From: Haloferax mucosum ATCC BAA-1512
Lineage (GTDB): Archaea; Halobacteriota; Halobacteria; Halobacteriales; Haloferacaceae
NCBI RefSeq assembly: GCF_000337815.1
Contig: NZ_AOLN01000007.1
Coordinates: 1 to 64,000, forward strand
DNA: 64,000 nt
Direction of reading: 5' to 3'
The translations under genes and the position numbers were made by a program. The notes below the pieces were generated by a model that saw nothing but the letters and a program-made list of their open reading frames with translations, was not told the DNA's origin and did no database searches. Below, one piece after another: positions 15,383-22,385 of this stretch. Every line of letters begins with the position of its first letter. The stretch's first letter is position 1.

Positions 15383-15493
15383 GGAGACGGGTGGGATTCG
15401 AACCCACGCAGGGCGTGTTATCCCGAATCTCGCGGGAGCCTCTTTTTGCCCTATGATAGGGGTACAGGCCTTTCCAGACTCGGCCACCGTCCC
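15383..15493 (-). tRNA. tRNA-like gene with abnormal anticodon region
   Basis: On the minus strand the acceptor stem GGGACGG pairs with CCGTCTC, with one G-T pair. A D arm GCC-GAGTCTGGAAA-GGC and a perfect T arm GTGGG-TTCGAAT-CCCAC are present. The 111 bases are too long by about 25 for a class II tRNA without an intron. The middle holds competing hairpins (CCCTAT-ATAGGG and TCCCG-CGGGA), but I could not fold a normal anticodon arm with U33. It could be an intron-containing Leu/Ser-like tRNA, a suppressor-like tRNA, or a decayed att-derived copy. It lies 185 bp from the stop of the short integrase gene. Confidence 0.55.
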
Positions 15494-15678
15494 GAAAGCG
15501 GATTGGCCGGGTAGGGTAGTACCATACCACGTGACCACCGCGAGGGCCACGTGGCCACGGCAGAGGCGGGTGAGGCCTCACCCGTGACCCGGCTTTGGTC
15601 GGTGACGCCGGTATCGTCGGCGCTTCCGTACCAGATGGATCCGGGTTGCTGTGGTAAAAACGGCTCCCCGAAGGGGGG

Positions 15679-16290
15679 TCAGTCCCAGCCGGCGGAGACC
15701 ATCTCGTCGCGGATCTGCTCGTCGGTGGGGCGTGTGAGATAGGGCGTCAACGCGTCAAGACTGCTCCATCCGCCAACTGTCATCACCACGTGGGGGTTGA
15801 TGTCCTGACGGACGAGGAGGGTCTGTGCGTAGTAGCGGCGGAGGTCGTGCGACGACAGCCGCGACCAGTCAGGGTTCCCGGTCTTCTCTGCGAGTTCGTC
15901 GCCGAGTTCGCCGACCATCTGGCGCACGCGTCGTTGCTTGACGCCGAGTAGGGGTTCGTCGTCCTTGGCGTCGAGTTCGAACCGGATACGGAGCAGCTCC
16001 CGCTCGGCGTCGGACGGAACCCACGCGTCTCGTGCCTTGCCACCAGTTCCCGTCGTGTCTTTCCCCGACTCCTCGGGCACGCGAAGACGATAGTGGCCAT
16101 CTTCGTCGCGGAGGTGGTCGTACCGCATCGCTGCGATTTCGCCGGCACGGAGGCCGACCCGTCCACCGAGAAGGGTGGTTGCGTAGTGCTTTGGACTTCG
16201 TTCCTTGGCGTGTTCGGCGAGGTGGTCGAGTTCGTCAGATGTGAGCCAGACCTTCCATTCGTTCTCTGCGGACGTGCTTTCAATCTGCAT
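15679..16290 (-). CDS. Short tyrosine recombinase, pleolipovirus (SNJ2-like) type
   Basis: This 203-residue integrase lacks the usual N-terminal core-binding domain beyond about 20 residues. Catalytic residues present are Arg in GRVGLRAGEIAAMRY, SSHDLRRYY (HxxR), GGWSS, and Tyr in LTPYLTRP. Temperate pleolipoviruses such as SNJ2 encode unusually small tyrosine integrases, and the structural genes nearby are pleolipovirus-like, so this is probably the virus's own integrase. The element therefore has two recombinases. The 185-bp space to the tRNA-like gene holds no other gene and could carry its recombination site. Confidence 0.88.
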   Translation of the reverse strand: MQIESTSAENEWKVWLTSDELDHLAEHAKERSPKHYATTLLGGRVGLRAGEIAAMRYDHLRDEDGHYRLRVPEESGKDTTGTGGKARDAWVPSDAERELLRIRFELDAKDDEPLLGVKQRRVRQMVGELGDELAEKTGNPDWSRLSSHDLRRYYAQTLLVRQDINPHVVMTVGGWSSLDALTPYLTRPTDEQIRDEMVSAGWD

Positions 16291-16454
16291 TGCTGCCGGA
16301 TATCAGAGTTTCCGGCACTTATGCTCGACTCGACAGGGGGCAAACGGGGCTGCTGTCCATCCGAGGTGTCCGAAAACCGGCGTCTCGGCGGGTTCGGTTC
16401 TCTGGAACTGCCGATAATTGGGACAAGTCGGCAGCCGGTCTCCTCGCTGACGAC

Positions 16455-16477
16455 CCACCCCCTTCGGTTCCGATGAA
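16455..16477 (-). repeat. Dispersed GGGGGTG-type motif, copy 4
   Basis: On the + strand CCACCCCCTTCGGTTCCGAT followed by GAA. It starts a block of about 190 bp that is duplicated at 17343 and leads into the paralogous genes. Confidence 0.7.
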
Positions 16478-16560
16478 CCGTAGATCCCTAAGTACCAAGT
16501 AGAGGCCCCAAGGTGCCCAGACAGTGCGCTTATCCGATCGACGGCCCAAGGTGTAGGTGG

Positions 16561-16857
16561 ATGGCAAGAAAGCCCTCCCGAAACCGAAGACAGGCAGACA
16601 AGAAGCTACTCGCGGCCCACAAACAAGTCCTCGCGTTGTGGAGCGAGCGCACCCTGAAGGAACTCGACCCGCTCGTGATTCACGACCCGTTCGGCAAGCC
16701 GGAGACGCTCGGTGACCTCGAAGAGGAGTTCTACGAGGCCCGCCGACGGGAACTGGAGCGCGTCCATCTGGAACCCATCAGTTGGATTGCAACGAGTGAG
16801 TTCCGCACAAACGTCCCCGACGACTGGGAAGCGATAGTCGTCTCACGCGGCGAATAG
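16561..16857 (+). CDS. Small basic protein, paralogue 1 (98 aa)
   Basis: The start MARKPSRNRRQADKKLLAAH is strongly basic, then KELDPLVIHDPFGKPETLGD and LEEEFYEARRRELERVHLEP. It may bind nucleic acid through its N-terminal basic helix. About 62 bases from the ATG are nearly identical to the gene at 17458, and the upstream regions also align, so the two genes arose by a recent segmental duplication whose 3' ends then diverged. Function unknown. Confidence 0.75.
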   Translation: MARKPSRNRRQADKKLLAAHKQVLALWSERTLKELDPLVIHDPFGKPETLGDLEEEFYEARRRELERVHLEPISWIATSEFRTNVPDDWEAIVVSRGE

Positions 16858-16873
16858 GCCGCCCTTCTCCCCG

Positions 16874-16901
16874 TTTTTCATCGGAAGTTGAGGGGGTGTC
16901 A
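16874..16901 (+). repeat. Dispersed GGGGGTG-type motif, copy 5
   Basis: TTTTTCATCGGAAGTTGAGG then GGGTGTCA. It sits between two convergent genes and overlaps the stop codon of the gene at 16899. Confidence 0.65.
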
Positions 16902-17057
16902 CTCGGTCTCGACGTGCAGCACCTCGTCACAGCGAGGGTCGACCGCGACCTCGCACCCGCAGGCCGCGCAGTCGCGCAGTTCGCCATCATCGTCGACTCC
17001 TGTGTACACGACCCGACGGCCACCACGTCGTTCACACGTCGCTTTGACGACGCTCAC
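16899..17057 (-). CDS. Small cysteine-containing protein (52 aa)
   Basis: GTG 17057 overlaps the stop of the upstream gene (GTGA), giving VSVVKATCERRGGRRVVYTG and DCAACGCEVAVDPRC. The four or five cysteines could form a zinc site. It is translationally coupled to the zinc-ribbon gene at 17054-17269. Function unknown. Confidence 0.6.
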   Translation of the reverse strand: MSVVKATCERRGGRRVVYTGVDDDGELRDCAACGCEVAVDPRCDEVLHVETE

Positions 17058-17269
17058 GACTCCATCACCTCGTCGAGCGGTTCGAGGTCTTTCCACCGCT
17101 CTCGTCGTTCGTCGAACGACTTCTCGGGGTGCGTGAACGCCTCACGCTCACCCACCGAGATGATGTGCCGCGCTCCACAGTGGGGGCACCAGTCGTGCTG
17201 TAGGTCTTGTTCGATGTTCCATTCGACTTCATTTTCGCACGCGTCGCACGTGTCGTTGATCGTCACCAT
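17054..17269 (-). CDS. Zinc-ribbon protein (71 aa)
   Basis: MVTINDTCDACENEVEWNIE and WCPHCGARHIISVGEREAFT give CDAC and CPHC, a zinc ribbon, followed by a charged helical tail (KSFDERRERWKDLEPLDEV). It is first of a two-gene leftward operon with 16899-17057. Probably a small viral DNA- or protein-binding factor. Confidence 0.7.
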   Translation of the reverse strand: MVTINDTCDACENEVEWNIEQDLQHDWCPHCGARHIISVGEREAFTHPEKSFDERRERWKDLEPLDEVMES

Positions 17270-17342
17270 ACAGGTTCGATGTCAACAGCTACACAAAAGG
17301 GCCCGCGTCGGGCTGCTCACTCGTCTACCCATCGCCTGCTCG

Positions 17343-17365
17343 ACACCCCCTCCGGTTCCGATGAA
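17343..17365 (-). repeat. Dispersed GGGGGTG-type motif, copy 6
   Basis: On the + strand ACACCCCCTCCGGTTCCGAT then GAA. As at copy 4, it is followed by CCTAAGTATCAAGTATGG and the paralogous gene. Confidence 0.7.
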
Positions 17366-17457
17366 TGGTGGAACCCTAAGTATCAAGTATGGCCCGTAGA
17401 GGTCGTGAGGTGCCCATTCAGTGCCCTTTTCTGAGTGCCACCCCTACACCGAGGTGG

Positions 17458-17790
17458 ATGGCAAGAAAGCCCTCCCGAAACCGAAGACAGGCAGACAAGA
17501 AGCTACTCGCGGCCCACAAGCAAGTGTGTGCGGTGTGGGACGAACGCACGCTGAAGGAACTAGACCCACTCGTGGTTCACTGTCCGCTCTACAGACCCGA
17601 GGCACCCAGTGACCTCGAAGAGGAGTTCTACGAGACCCGCAGGCGAGAACTCGACGCGCCCGGCGCGGAGCGTGAGATTCTCCACGAAGCGCGTCGCACT
17701 CGCAGAGAGATGGTGGCGGAGTTAGACGCGTCCTCGGGGCAGCGAAACCGGCACTGGCGGGAATTCGTTCCGAAGGCACCGCGGCGCTAA
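17458..17790 (+). CDS. Small basic protein, paralogue 2 (110 aa)
   Basis: This is paralogous to 16561-16857: it has the same first 22 residues (MARKPSRNRRQADKKLLAAH and KQ), then KELDPLVVHCPLYRPEAPSD and LEEEFYETRRREL. Its C-terminus is longer and different (EREILHEARRTRREMVAEL, then RNRHWREFVPKAPRR). ATG 17458 matches the start of the other copy. Function unknown; possibly DNA-binding. The gene carries the same upstream motif and CCTAAGT element as its paralogue, so the two are probably co-regulated. Confidence 0.75.
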   Translation: MARKPSRNRRQADKKLLAAHKQVCAVWDERTLKELDPLVVHCPLYRPEAPSDLEEEFYETRRRELDAPGAEREILHEARRTRREMVAELDASSGQRNRHWREFVPKAPRR

Positions 17791-17817
17791 CCCCTACAGA
17801 AGGAATCTGTGGGCTGC

Positions 17818-18342
17818 TCACGCACCTAACCACGTGATGTCCAGCCCATCATCGTCGACGATGGCCACCACGCGTCCTTCGACCCACTCCTCTCGGACGG
17901 GGCCATGGCGACCTGCGGCTTGGTCAATCCGGGGATTGTTGTCGCCCTTCGTGATCCACCCGGCGTTCGGCGCGGGGCAGTTGGCTAGTTCCTCGCAACC
18001 CGTCGCGTCGCCGAGGAACTGTGGGTCGGCGCGGTCGTACCAGTTCTCGCCGGCCTCAACGTGGAACAGGACTCGGAGACCCGTCCGGGGCGCGTCTGGT
18101 GCGTCGTAGATGACCACGTCACCACGGGAGATGTCGCCGAACCCTTCGTCGTGGACGAGTCGGTCTCCACCGTCGATGAGCGGCTGCATACTGCCGGTCG
18201 GGGCCGCGACACCCACAGGGAGTACGAGAGCAAGGAGTTGCATTCCGACGAACGCGTGGGGTGCGAACCAGCCGAGGAAGTCGTACAACGAGACGAAGCC
18301 GACGCCGGCGGCGACGGCCTGCAGGGTTCGGTCACTGATCAT
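17818..18342 (-). CDS. Type I signal peptidase-like protein
   Basis: The 174 residues start at ATG 18342 (MISDRTLQAVAAGVGFVSLY) with two hydrophobic N-terminal segments. Then comes the S26 signature TGSMQPLIDGGDRLV, where Ser is the nucleophile, RGDVVIYDAP, and ITKGDNNPRID, the GDN box typical of archaeal and ER signal peptidases. The catalytic domain faces out. The C-terminus has one hydrophobic stretch but no clear second anchor. It overlaps by 11 bp the stop of the small TM gene at 18332-18523. In a provirus it could process virus envelope proteins such as the spike; it could also be a captured host gene. Confidence 0.85.
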   Translation of the reverse strand: MISDRTLQAVAAGVGFVSLYDFLGWFAPHAFVGMQLLALVLPVGVAAPTGSMQPLIDGGDRLVHDEGFGDISRGDVVIYDAPDAPRTGLRVLFHVEAGENWYDRADPQFLGDATGCEELANCPAPNAGWITKGDNNPRIDQAAGRHGPVREEWVEGRVVAIVDDDGLDITWLGA

Positions 18343-18523
18343 CGTTCTCGGAGAGAAGGCCGCCAGCAACTTCGAATCCGGCGAGTACCGCGATGGTGCT
18401 TGCTACGCCGGCAACGAGGAACAGTGGGGCTGGTAGGAGCGACTGTAAACCGAGTATGACGGCAGCCCAGACGAGGGACACTGGCGGGACTACGACGGTC
18501 ACCCACACCAAGACCCGAATCAT
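18332..18523 (-). CDS. Two-TM mini membrane protein (63 aa)
   Basis: VLVWVTVVVPPVSLVWAAVI and LFLVAGVASTIAVLAGFEVA predict two helices, with a short charged tail (LLSENDDQ). It overlaps its upstream neighbour by ATGA at 18520-18523 and the signal peptidase-like gene by 11 bp, so it belongs to the same leftward operon. Perhaps a partner of the peptidase; unknown. Confidence 0.7.
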   Translation of the reverse strand: MIRVLVWVTVVVPPVSLVWAAVILGLQSLLPAPLFLVAGVASTIAVLAGFEVAGGLLSENDDQ

Positions 18524-19254
18524 CGATCCATCACCCGCTCTTCGGCGGTCTCTTCGTGTTCCTCGTCAGCGAACTCGTCGTCAACTCTCTCCTCGAACTC
18601 GACCTCGTCGATCTCGCCGCGGATGTACGCTTCGCGGGCCTCGTCGAACGGATCATCATCGTCGGACTCGTCGGCCAGCACGGGCGTCACGTCCCACTGA
18701 CGCTTCCACCCGGGTTTCTGCCGTTCGCGGATTCGGGTGATCTGCTCGTACTCGCCAGCTGCTAACGCGGCCATCGCAACTGCAGCCAATGTGATGGTCG
18801 CGATCTGGATTGTGGTTGCCCCACCGCTAGGTAGCACGGTTGCAGCACCGCTTACCAGCGCGAAGAAGCCACTCTGAATCAGGTGGTACCAATGTGGTTC
18901 TTCCGATGGTGAGGCTGGTGTTTCTGGCGGTTCGCAGTCCTTACACGTCGGGTAGTGGAGCGTGTGCCCACCACCCCTGAATCTATCCCGTATTGCGGCG
19001 ACCGAGAATCTGTTGACGTAACCGCTCTCGACCGGGTTCCTGACGTGGTAGGTCTCGACCTCGTACCCGTCTCGGAGATCCGTGCCACACTCGCTGCACG
19101 TCGTCGGGATAATTCGGTCACTCACAGTCACCACCCGCCTGAGTCGACGGTATGCGCCCGCGAGTCGTTCGCGTACAGACGGGGTGCCTGCGAGGCGTGG
19201 GCACCACGAGTTGTGCTGACCGTTCCGAAGCCGACCGCACCACGGACACGTCAT
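18520..19254 (-). CDS. Zinc-finger membrane protein with SHOCT-like tail
   Basis: The 244-residue protein starts MTCPWCGRLRNGQHNSWCP, a zinc-binding CxxC plus CP pair, and has a second pair CSEC...CKDC. Two TM helices lie around residues 130-165 (GFFALVSGAATVLPSGG, ATITLAAVAMAALAAG). The C-terminus is acidic and holds a SHOCT-like segment AREAYIRGEIDEVEFEERVD. Its start overlaps the stop of the interrupted gene upstream (ATGA at 19251-19254). Possibly a virus membrane-associated assembly or regulation factor; unknown. Confidence 0.75.
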   Translation of the reverse strand: MTCPWCGRLRNGQHNSWCPRLAGTPSVRERLAGAYRRLRRVVTVSDRIIPTTCSECGTDLRDGYEVETYHVRNPVESGYVNRFSVAAIRDRFRGGGHTLHYPTCKDCEPPETPASPSEEPHWYHLIQSGFFALVSGAATVLPSGGATTIQIATITLAAVAMAALAAGEYEQITRIRERQKPGWKRQWDVTPVLADESDDDDPFDEAREAYIRGEIDEVEFEERVDDEFADEEHEETAEERVMDR

Positions 19255-19535
19255 TCACCCCCACCACCCGCGAAGTCTCGCGCTACCCTGATCTGCTGCT
19301 GGTACACCAGCTCCAACCGGTCACGACCCGCAAGGTCGACGTCAACACCAGCCACCGCGATGGCGATGGCGGACATCTCGTGGGGTTCGATGGGGTCTTC
19401 CCCGGGGGTGGCAGCGGCGACGAGTTGGGACGCGTAGATCCGTTTCAGGGCCGTCTAGTCACGGATGTCCGACTGGGCGTGGTCACGGACGGCGGCGACG
19501 AACTCAGAGGGTTTGAGGGGTCTCTCGCCGCTCAT
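19251..19535 (-). pseudogene. Small gene interrupted by one in-frame TAG
   Basis: From ATG 19535, coupled by ATGA to the gene upstream, the frame reads MSGERPLKPSEFVAAVRDHA then QSDIRD, then TAG at 19457-19455. In the same frame it continues TALKRIYASQLVAAATPGED to RLELVYQQQIRVARDFAGGG, ending in a TGA that overlaps the next start. Both junctions keep operon coupling, so the natural gene is 94 codons with a stop at codon 27. This is either a nonsense mutation or programmed readthrough; plain decay is the simplest reading. Confidence 0.6.
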
Positions 19536-19756
19536 CGGGGATCACCGCCGTGTTCGACGAGTTCGTACAGTCCGACGTTCACTTTCTCGACCCGACCATC
19601 GAGTCGGAGTTCGCGGAGGTGGTGCTGGGCGGCGTGTTTGCTGGGGAGGGATGTTTGATCTACGATGTGCTTCGGGGTCGCGCGTCCTTCACGAAGGACG
19701 GAAACGACCTCGCTTTGCTTGGGGGACAGGGCGTTCTCGTTTGCCATTCTATCCAC
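19532..19756 (-). CDS. Winged-helix (MarR/ArsR-like) regulator (74 aa)
   Basis: ENALSPKQSEVVSVLREGRA, TPKHIVDQTSLPSKHAAQHH and LRELRLDGRVEKVNVGLYEL give a full helix-turn-helix followed by a two-stranded wing. Start Met 1 (19756) or Met 4 (19747) cannot be separated. It is the first gene of a leftward operon that runs through the zinc-finger membrane protein to the signal peptidase-like gene. It likely controls the divergent promoter region 19757-19998. Confidence 0.8.
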   Translation of the reverse strand: MDRMANENALSPKQSEVVSVLREGRATPKHIVDQTSLPSKHAAQHHLRELRLDGRVEKVNVGLYELVEHGGDPR

Positions 19757-19883
19757 TTACTGATACGTTGTAGTGCCACTTAGTCGTCTCGCCCGTGAGG
19801 GTGCGCAAACGTGTTATTGGGGCCTGAAAAGTGTGTTGACTGGCCACCTCGGAAACCCCCTATACGTCGTAGCCCGTCGAGGG

Positions 19884-19977
19884 AGAGGTTTATATGTAGG
19901 ACTACCTGACATACAGATGACGACGATGATGACGACGCAAGACGGAGGTGATGACGGGGGACAGACCACGAGATAGC
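19884..19977 (+). promoter_or_regulatory. Strong TATA promoter and possible leaderless 19-codon reading frame
   Basis: GAGAGGTTTATATGTAGG is a good archaeal TATA box at about 19887. ATG 19918 lies about 26 bases downstream and opens a 19-codon Asp/Gly/Thr-rich frame to TAG 19975, as in leaderless haloarchaeal transcripts. It could be a leader peptide for the gene at 19999 or have no coding role. Confidence 0.4.
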
Positions 19978-19998
19978 CGCGATACACACAGCACCACA

Positions 19999-20394
19999 AT
20001 GACCGACGAAGAACTCAACGGCGACGAACAGGACAAGAACAAAGACGACGAGAAGTCCAAAGGCGGAATCGGTGCGGAACTCCTCGACCCCGGCGACGTG
20101 GACAGGTGCTCCCACCCGTACACCCGCGAAAACCCACTCTGGTGGGCTGACCTTGACGACTCCGGCGACCCCCGCGAGTACATCGCCGAACTCGCGCGGT
20201 CAATCCGCGAGCGGAACAACGACCCCGAGATGGTGGCTCGTCGCGTGTCCATCATCCTCGGCGTCGGGTACCACGTAGACGAGTACACCGCCGGCGTTCC
20301 CCCGAGGAATGCGTGTCAAATCCGAGATGGAATAATCGAACTGCCTGACGGGTACGACGACATCCGCGTCAAGCTCGGGGGCGTGCAGCTCTAA
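19999..20394 (+). CDS. Hypothetical acidic protein (131 aa)
   Basis: ATG 19999 gives MTDEELNGDEQDKNKDDEKS, a highly charged leader, then a compact domain with CSHPYTRENPLWWADLDDSG, PREYIAELARSIRERNNDPE and VSIILGVGYHVDEY. The aromatic WW and the conserved-looking helix suggest a folded domain, but I do not recognise it. An in-frame ATG at 19951 would add 16 residues. It begins a rightward gene run (19999, 20500, 20783, 21315). Confidence 0.7.
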   Translation: MTDEELNGDEQDKNKDDEKSKGGIGAELLDPGDVDRCSHPYTRENPLWWADLDDSGDPREYIAELARSIRERNNDPEMVARRVSIILGVGYHVDEYTAGVPPRNACQIRDGIIELPDGYDDIRVKLGGVQL

Positions 20395-20420
20395 CGCACC
20401 CGACCAACCCTCCTCGTTCG

Positions 20421-20448
20421 CCAACGGTCGAAACGCCCACACGGGCGT
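20421..20448 (+). ncRNA. Intergenic hairpin 1 preceded by AACGGTCGA
   Basis: ACGCCC-ACAC-GGGCGT is a perfect six-pair stem directly after AACGGTCGA. The same layout with a different stem sequence occurs at 21209-21237, which points to a structured mRNA element upstream of each gene. It is marked ncRNA for want of a better class. Confidence 0.4.
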
Positions 20449-20499
20449 CGGCACGTGATTGGCCCCCGTGCCCTGACGAGACCGGCCAAACCTCCAGAA

Positions 20500-20790
20500 A
20501 TGAGAGAATTCAGAACCACCGACGAGGGCGAACTCGTCGGCCCGCAAATGCACAGCGCACTCGAAAAACTCGATAACGGCGCGTACGCGTCGATGAACCA
20601 ACTCGCAATCGCCGTCGGGCCGAACGGTAGCCAAGACTACGGTTACCGTGTCGTCCACCGCGTCCTCCGCAAAGGTTTCGCGGAACTCGACCCTGACCAC
20701 GAGAAGGCGACGCCGAACGGCAAAGGCGCGGTCGTGCTGACGACGAAAGGCGAAGCATACCTCGACGAAGAGGGTGATTCCGATGAGTGA
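20500..20790 (+). CDS. Winged-helix protein (96 aa)
   Basis: ATG 20500 gives MREFRTTDEGELVGPQMHSA. Then LDNGAYASMNQLAIAVGPNG, YGYRVVHRVLRKGFAELDPD and GAVVLTTKGEAYLDEE look like a winged helix with a terminal strand. The last 8 bases overlap the next gene start at 20783, so the pair is translationally coupled. A possible viral transcription factor. The intergenic hairpin region lies 52-80 bp upstream. Confidence 0.7.
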   Translation: MREFRTTDEGELVGPQMHSALEKLDNGAYASMNQLAIAVGPNGSQDYGYRVVHRVLRKGFAELDPDHEKATPNGKGAVVLTTKGEAYLDEEGDSDE

Positions 20791-21181
20791 CACCACCCAC
20801 CCACCGACGTGGGAAGAGGGGGTCGTCGAGGAGACGTGCCACCCATCACACGCCCGCGAAGAGTGGGTCGCTTACATCGACGATGTGTACGCCGCCATCG
20901 CCGAGAACATCAACATCGAGGAGATGATCGCCAGCGACGAGGCGGAGGTCATTGTCCAGCCTGAGGCGGTCGTCGTGGTGGCACGCAACGACCCAATCTG
21001 GTACGACGACGTGGTTGGCGCCGTGTCGTGGGAGATGGACTACGACGAGGCGTACGCCGTGGTGGACGCGGCCTACACCGCAATCACGATGGACGCGTGT
21101 TCCCGTGTTGGTGGGGACGAGAAGTACCCGTTCGGATGGTCGAACGCGTTCGCCCTCTCGCACGAGGACGTCGACCTCTAG
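20783..21181 (+). CDS. Hypothetical acidic protein (132 aa)
   Basis: ATG 20783 gives MSDTTHPPTWEEGVVEETCH. Further on are AAIAENINIEEMIASDEAEV, VVVVARNDPIWYDDVVGAVS and WEMDYDEAYAVVDAAYTAIT. Acidic, probably alpha/beta, with no metal or nucleotide motif. It is coupled to the winged-helix gene upstream. Function unknown. Confidence 0.7.
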   Translation: MSDTTHPPTWEEGVVEETCHPSHAREEWVAYIDDVYAAIAENINIEEMIASDEAEVIVQPEAVVVVARNDPIWYDDVVGAVSWEMDYDEAYAVVDAAYTAITMDACSRVGGDEKYPFGWSNAFALSHEDVDL

Positions 21182-21208
21182 TTCCAGAACCAACCCCCGT
21201 TCCCATAG

Positions 21209-21237
21209 AACGGCCGAAACGCGGCACCGAGCCGCGT
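21209..21237 (+). ncRNA. Intergenic hairpin 2 preceded by AACGGCCGA
   Basis: ACGCGGC-ACCGA-GCCGCGT is a seven-pair stem after AACGGCCGA. Its stem bases differ from hairpin 1 while the pairing is kept. The following 60 bp also resemble the sequence after hairpin 1 (GCCTGACGATGACC versus GCCCTGACGAGACC). Confidence 0.4.
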
Positions 21238-21314
21238 CGCGCCCACACTGGCCCGTGGGTGCCTGACGATGACCGTGGCCCGACGACGACTGGAGAACAG
21301 GCCAACGACTACCA

Positions 21315-21917
21315 ATGTCAAGCAAGCACCCATCCACATCGACGACAGACGACAAACCAACCGTTCCCCACTGGACGCACGACTACGAACTAGTCCGGAT
21401 CGGTGGTGACGACGCGGAGATCGTCGAGCTGATCTCGGGCGCGAGAGCGCAGTCCTACACCGAGAACCGAACGCGAGAGGTCATCCACGATCCTTCCCAC
21501 CGAGACGCCCGAGACACGTTCAGTGTGGGCGACCGTGCCGAGGTGGCCGTCGCTCTCGCACTCAACCGGAATCCACTCGAAGCCCTTGATCTTCGGAAGA
21601 GCGAGACCGGAGATGATGGTTCCGACCTCACCCTCGGATGTGGTGCAGCGGTGGACGTGAAGGGTCACGAGAACCTTCCCATCGGTGACCCACCGAAGCT
21701 CCTCGTTGAGGAAGAGAAGGTGGAGCGAGGCGACGCTGACGTGTACGTACTCGCCCAAGTCTGGGACTCGGAATGGGCGGTCGTCCACGGCTGGACGATT
21801 CGCAAGGAACTGATGTGGCTCGGTCACGTTGAGCGTGAATGGTGGAACGAGGACAACTGGGAACTCGACGCCGAGAAACTCCGTTCCGTTGACCGACTTC
21901 GAAACTGGGACTTCTAA
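21315..21917 (+). CDS. PD-(D/E)xK nuclease-like protein (200 aa)
   Basis: ATG 21315 gives MSSKHPSTSTTDDKPTVPHW. The core has a helix with a conserved Glu, VGDRAEVAVALALNRNPLEA, then DGSDLTLGCGAAVDVKGHEN, a strand-D-x-K element (VDVKG) as in the PD-(D/E)xK superfamily. YVLAQVWDSEWAVVHGWTIR follows as the next strand and helix. It resembles archaeal Holliday-junction or RecB-type nucleases in layout. A role in viral DNA processing or in attacking host DNA is inferred. Confidence 0.65.
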   Translation: MSSKHPSTSTTDDKPTVPHWTHDYELVRIGGDDAEIVELISGARAQSYTENRTREVIHDPSHRDARDTFSVGDRAEVAVALALNRNPLEALDLRKSETGDDGSDLTLGCGAAVDVKGHENLPIGDPPKLLVEEEKVERGDADVYVLAQVWDSEWAVVHGWTIRKELMWLGHVEREWWNEDNWELDAEKLRSVDRLRNWDF

Positions 21918-22103
21918 CCGGAACCATACCCTCGCGGGCGTGCAACTTTTGTTTTCTAACCGACAAGTAGAGAACGCCGTCGTGCGACTATGCGGCGGTC
22001 GTGTTGCGTATCGCGTTCAGAAGACACCAATGCGCCATTGCAGACGGGTTCCACTCCCCGTCACCTTCGTCGCTCTGTACCCAAGAAAGAGGTTGGTTAG
22101 TCG

Positions 22104-22337
22104 TCAGTCCGCCGGTTCGAGGTCTTCATCGTCCACGTCTCCACCGTCTTCTGCTGCACCCTGAAGGGCTTCCTTACTCTCCTCAGCACCGCGTTTGAAC
22201 TCACCGAGAGCCTGACCACTGGCCCGGGCGAGTTCGGGGATCTTGTTCGCGCCAAATAACAGCACTGCGATGAGCAACACGACCAGCAGCTCGACGCCGC
22301 CGGGAATTCCAATCTGTGCGATCGTTGGGTCAATCAC
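22104..22337 (-). CDS. tatA: Twin-arginine translocase subunit TatA
   Basis: The 77 residues match TatA throughout. A short N-terminal part is followed by one TM helix (VELLVVLLIAVLLFG) and the TatA hinge and amphipathic helix FGANKIPELARASGQALGEF. The tail is acidic. TatA oligomers form the passage for folded proteins bearing RR signal peptides. Host Tat genes would normally lie elsewhere. Here the gene is inside the provirus, in the same orientation as the leftward structural genes, and the spike-like protein at 25734-27557 has an RRTFLK signal. The function is therefore probably to support or tune export of virus proteins. Confidence 0.9.
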   Translation of the reverse strand: MIDPTIAQIGIPGGVELLVVLLIAVLLFGANKIPELARASGQALGEFKRGAEESKEALQGAAEDGGDVDDEDLEPAD

Positions 22338-22385
22338 GTGCGTATGTCAGTTCTGGAACAAGAAAAGCCGCGGGTGCGAACGGGT

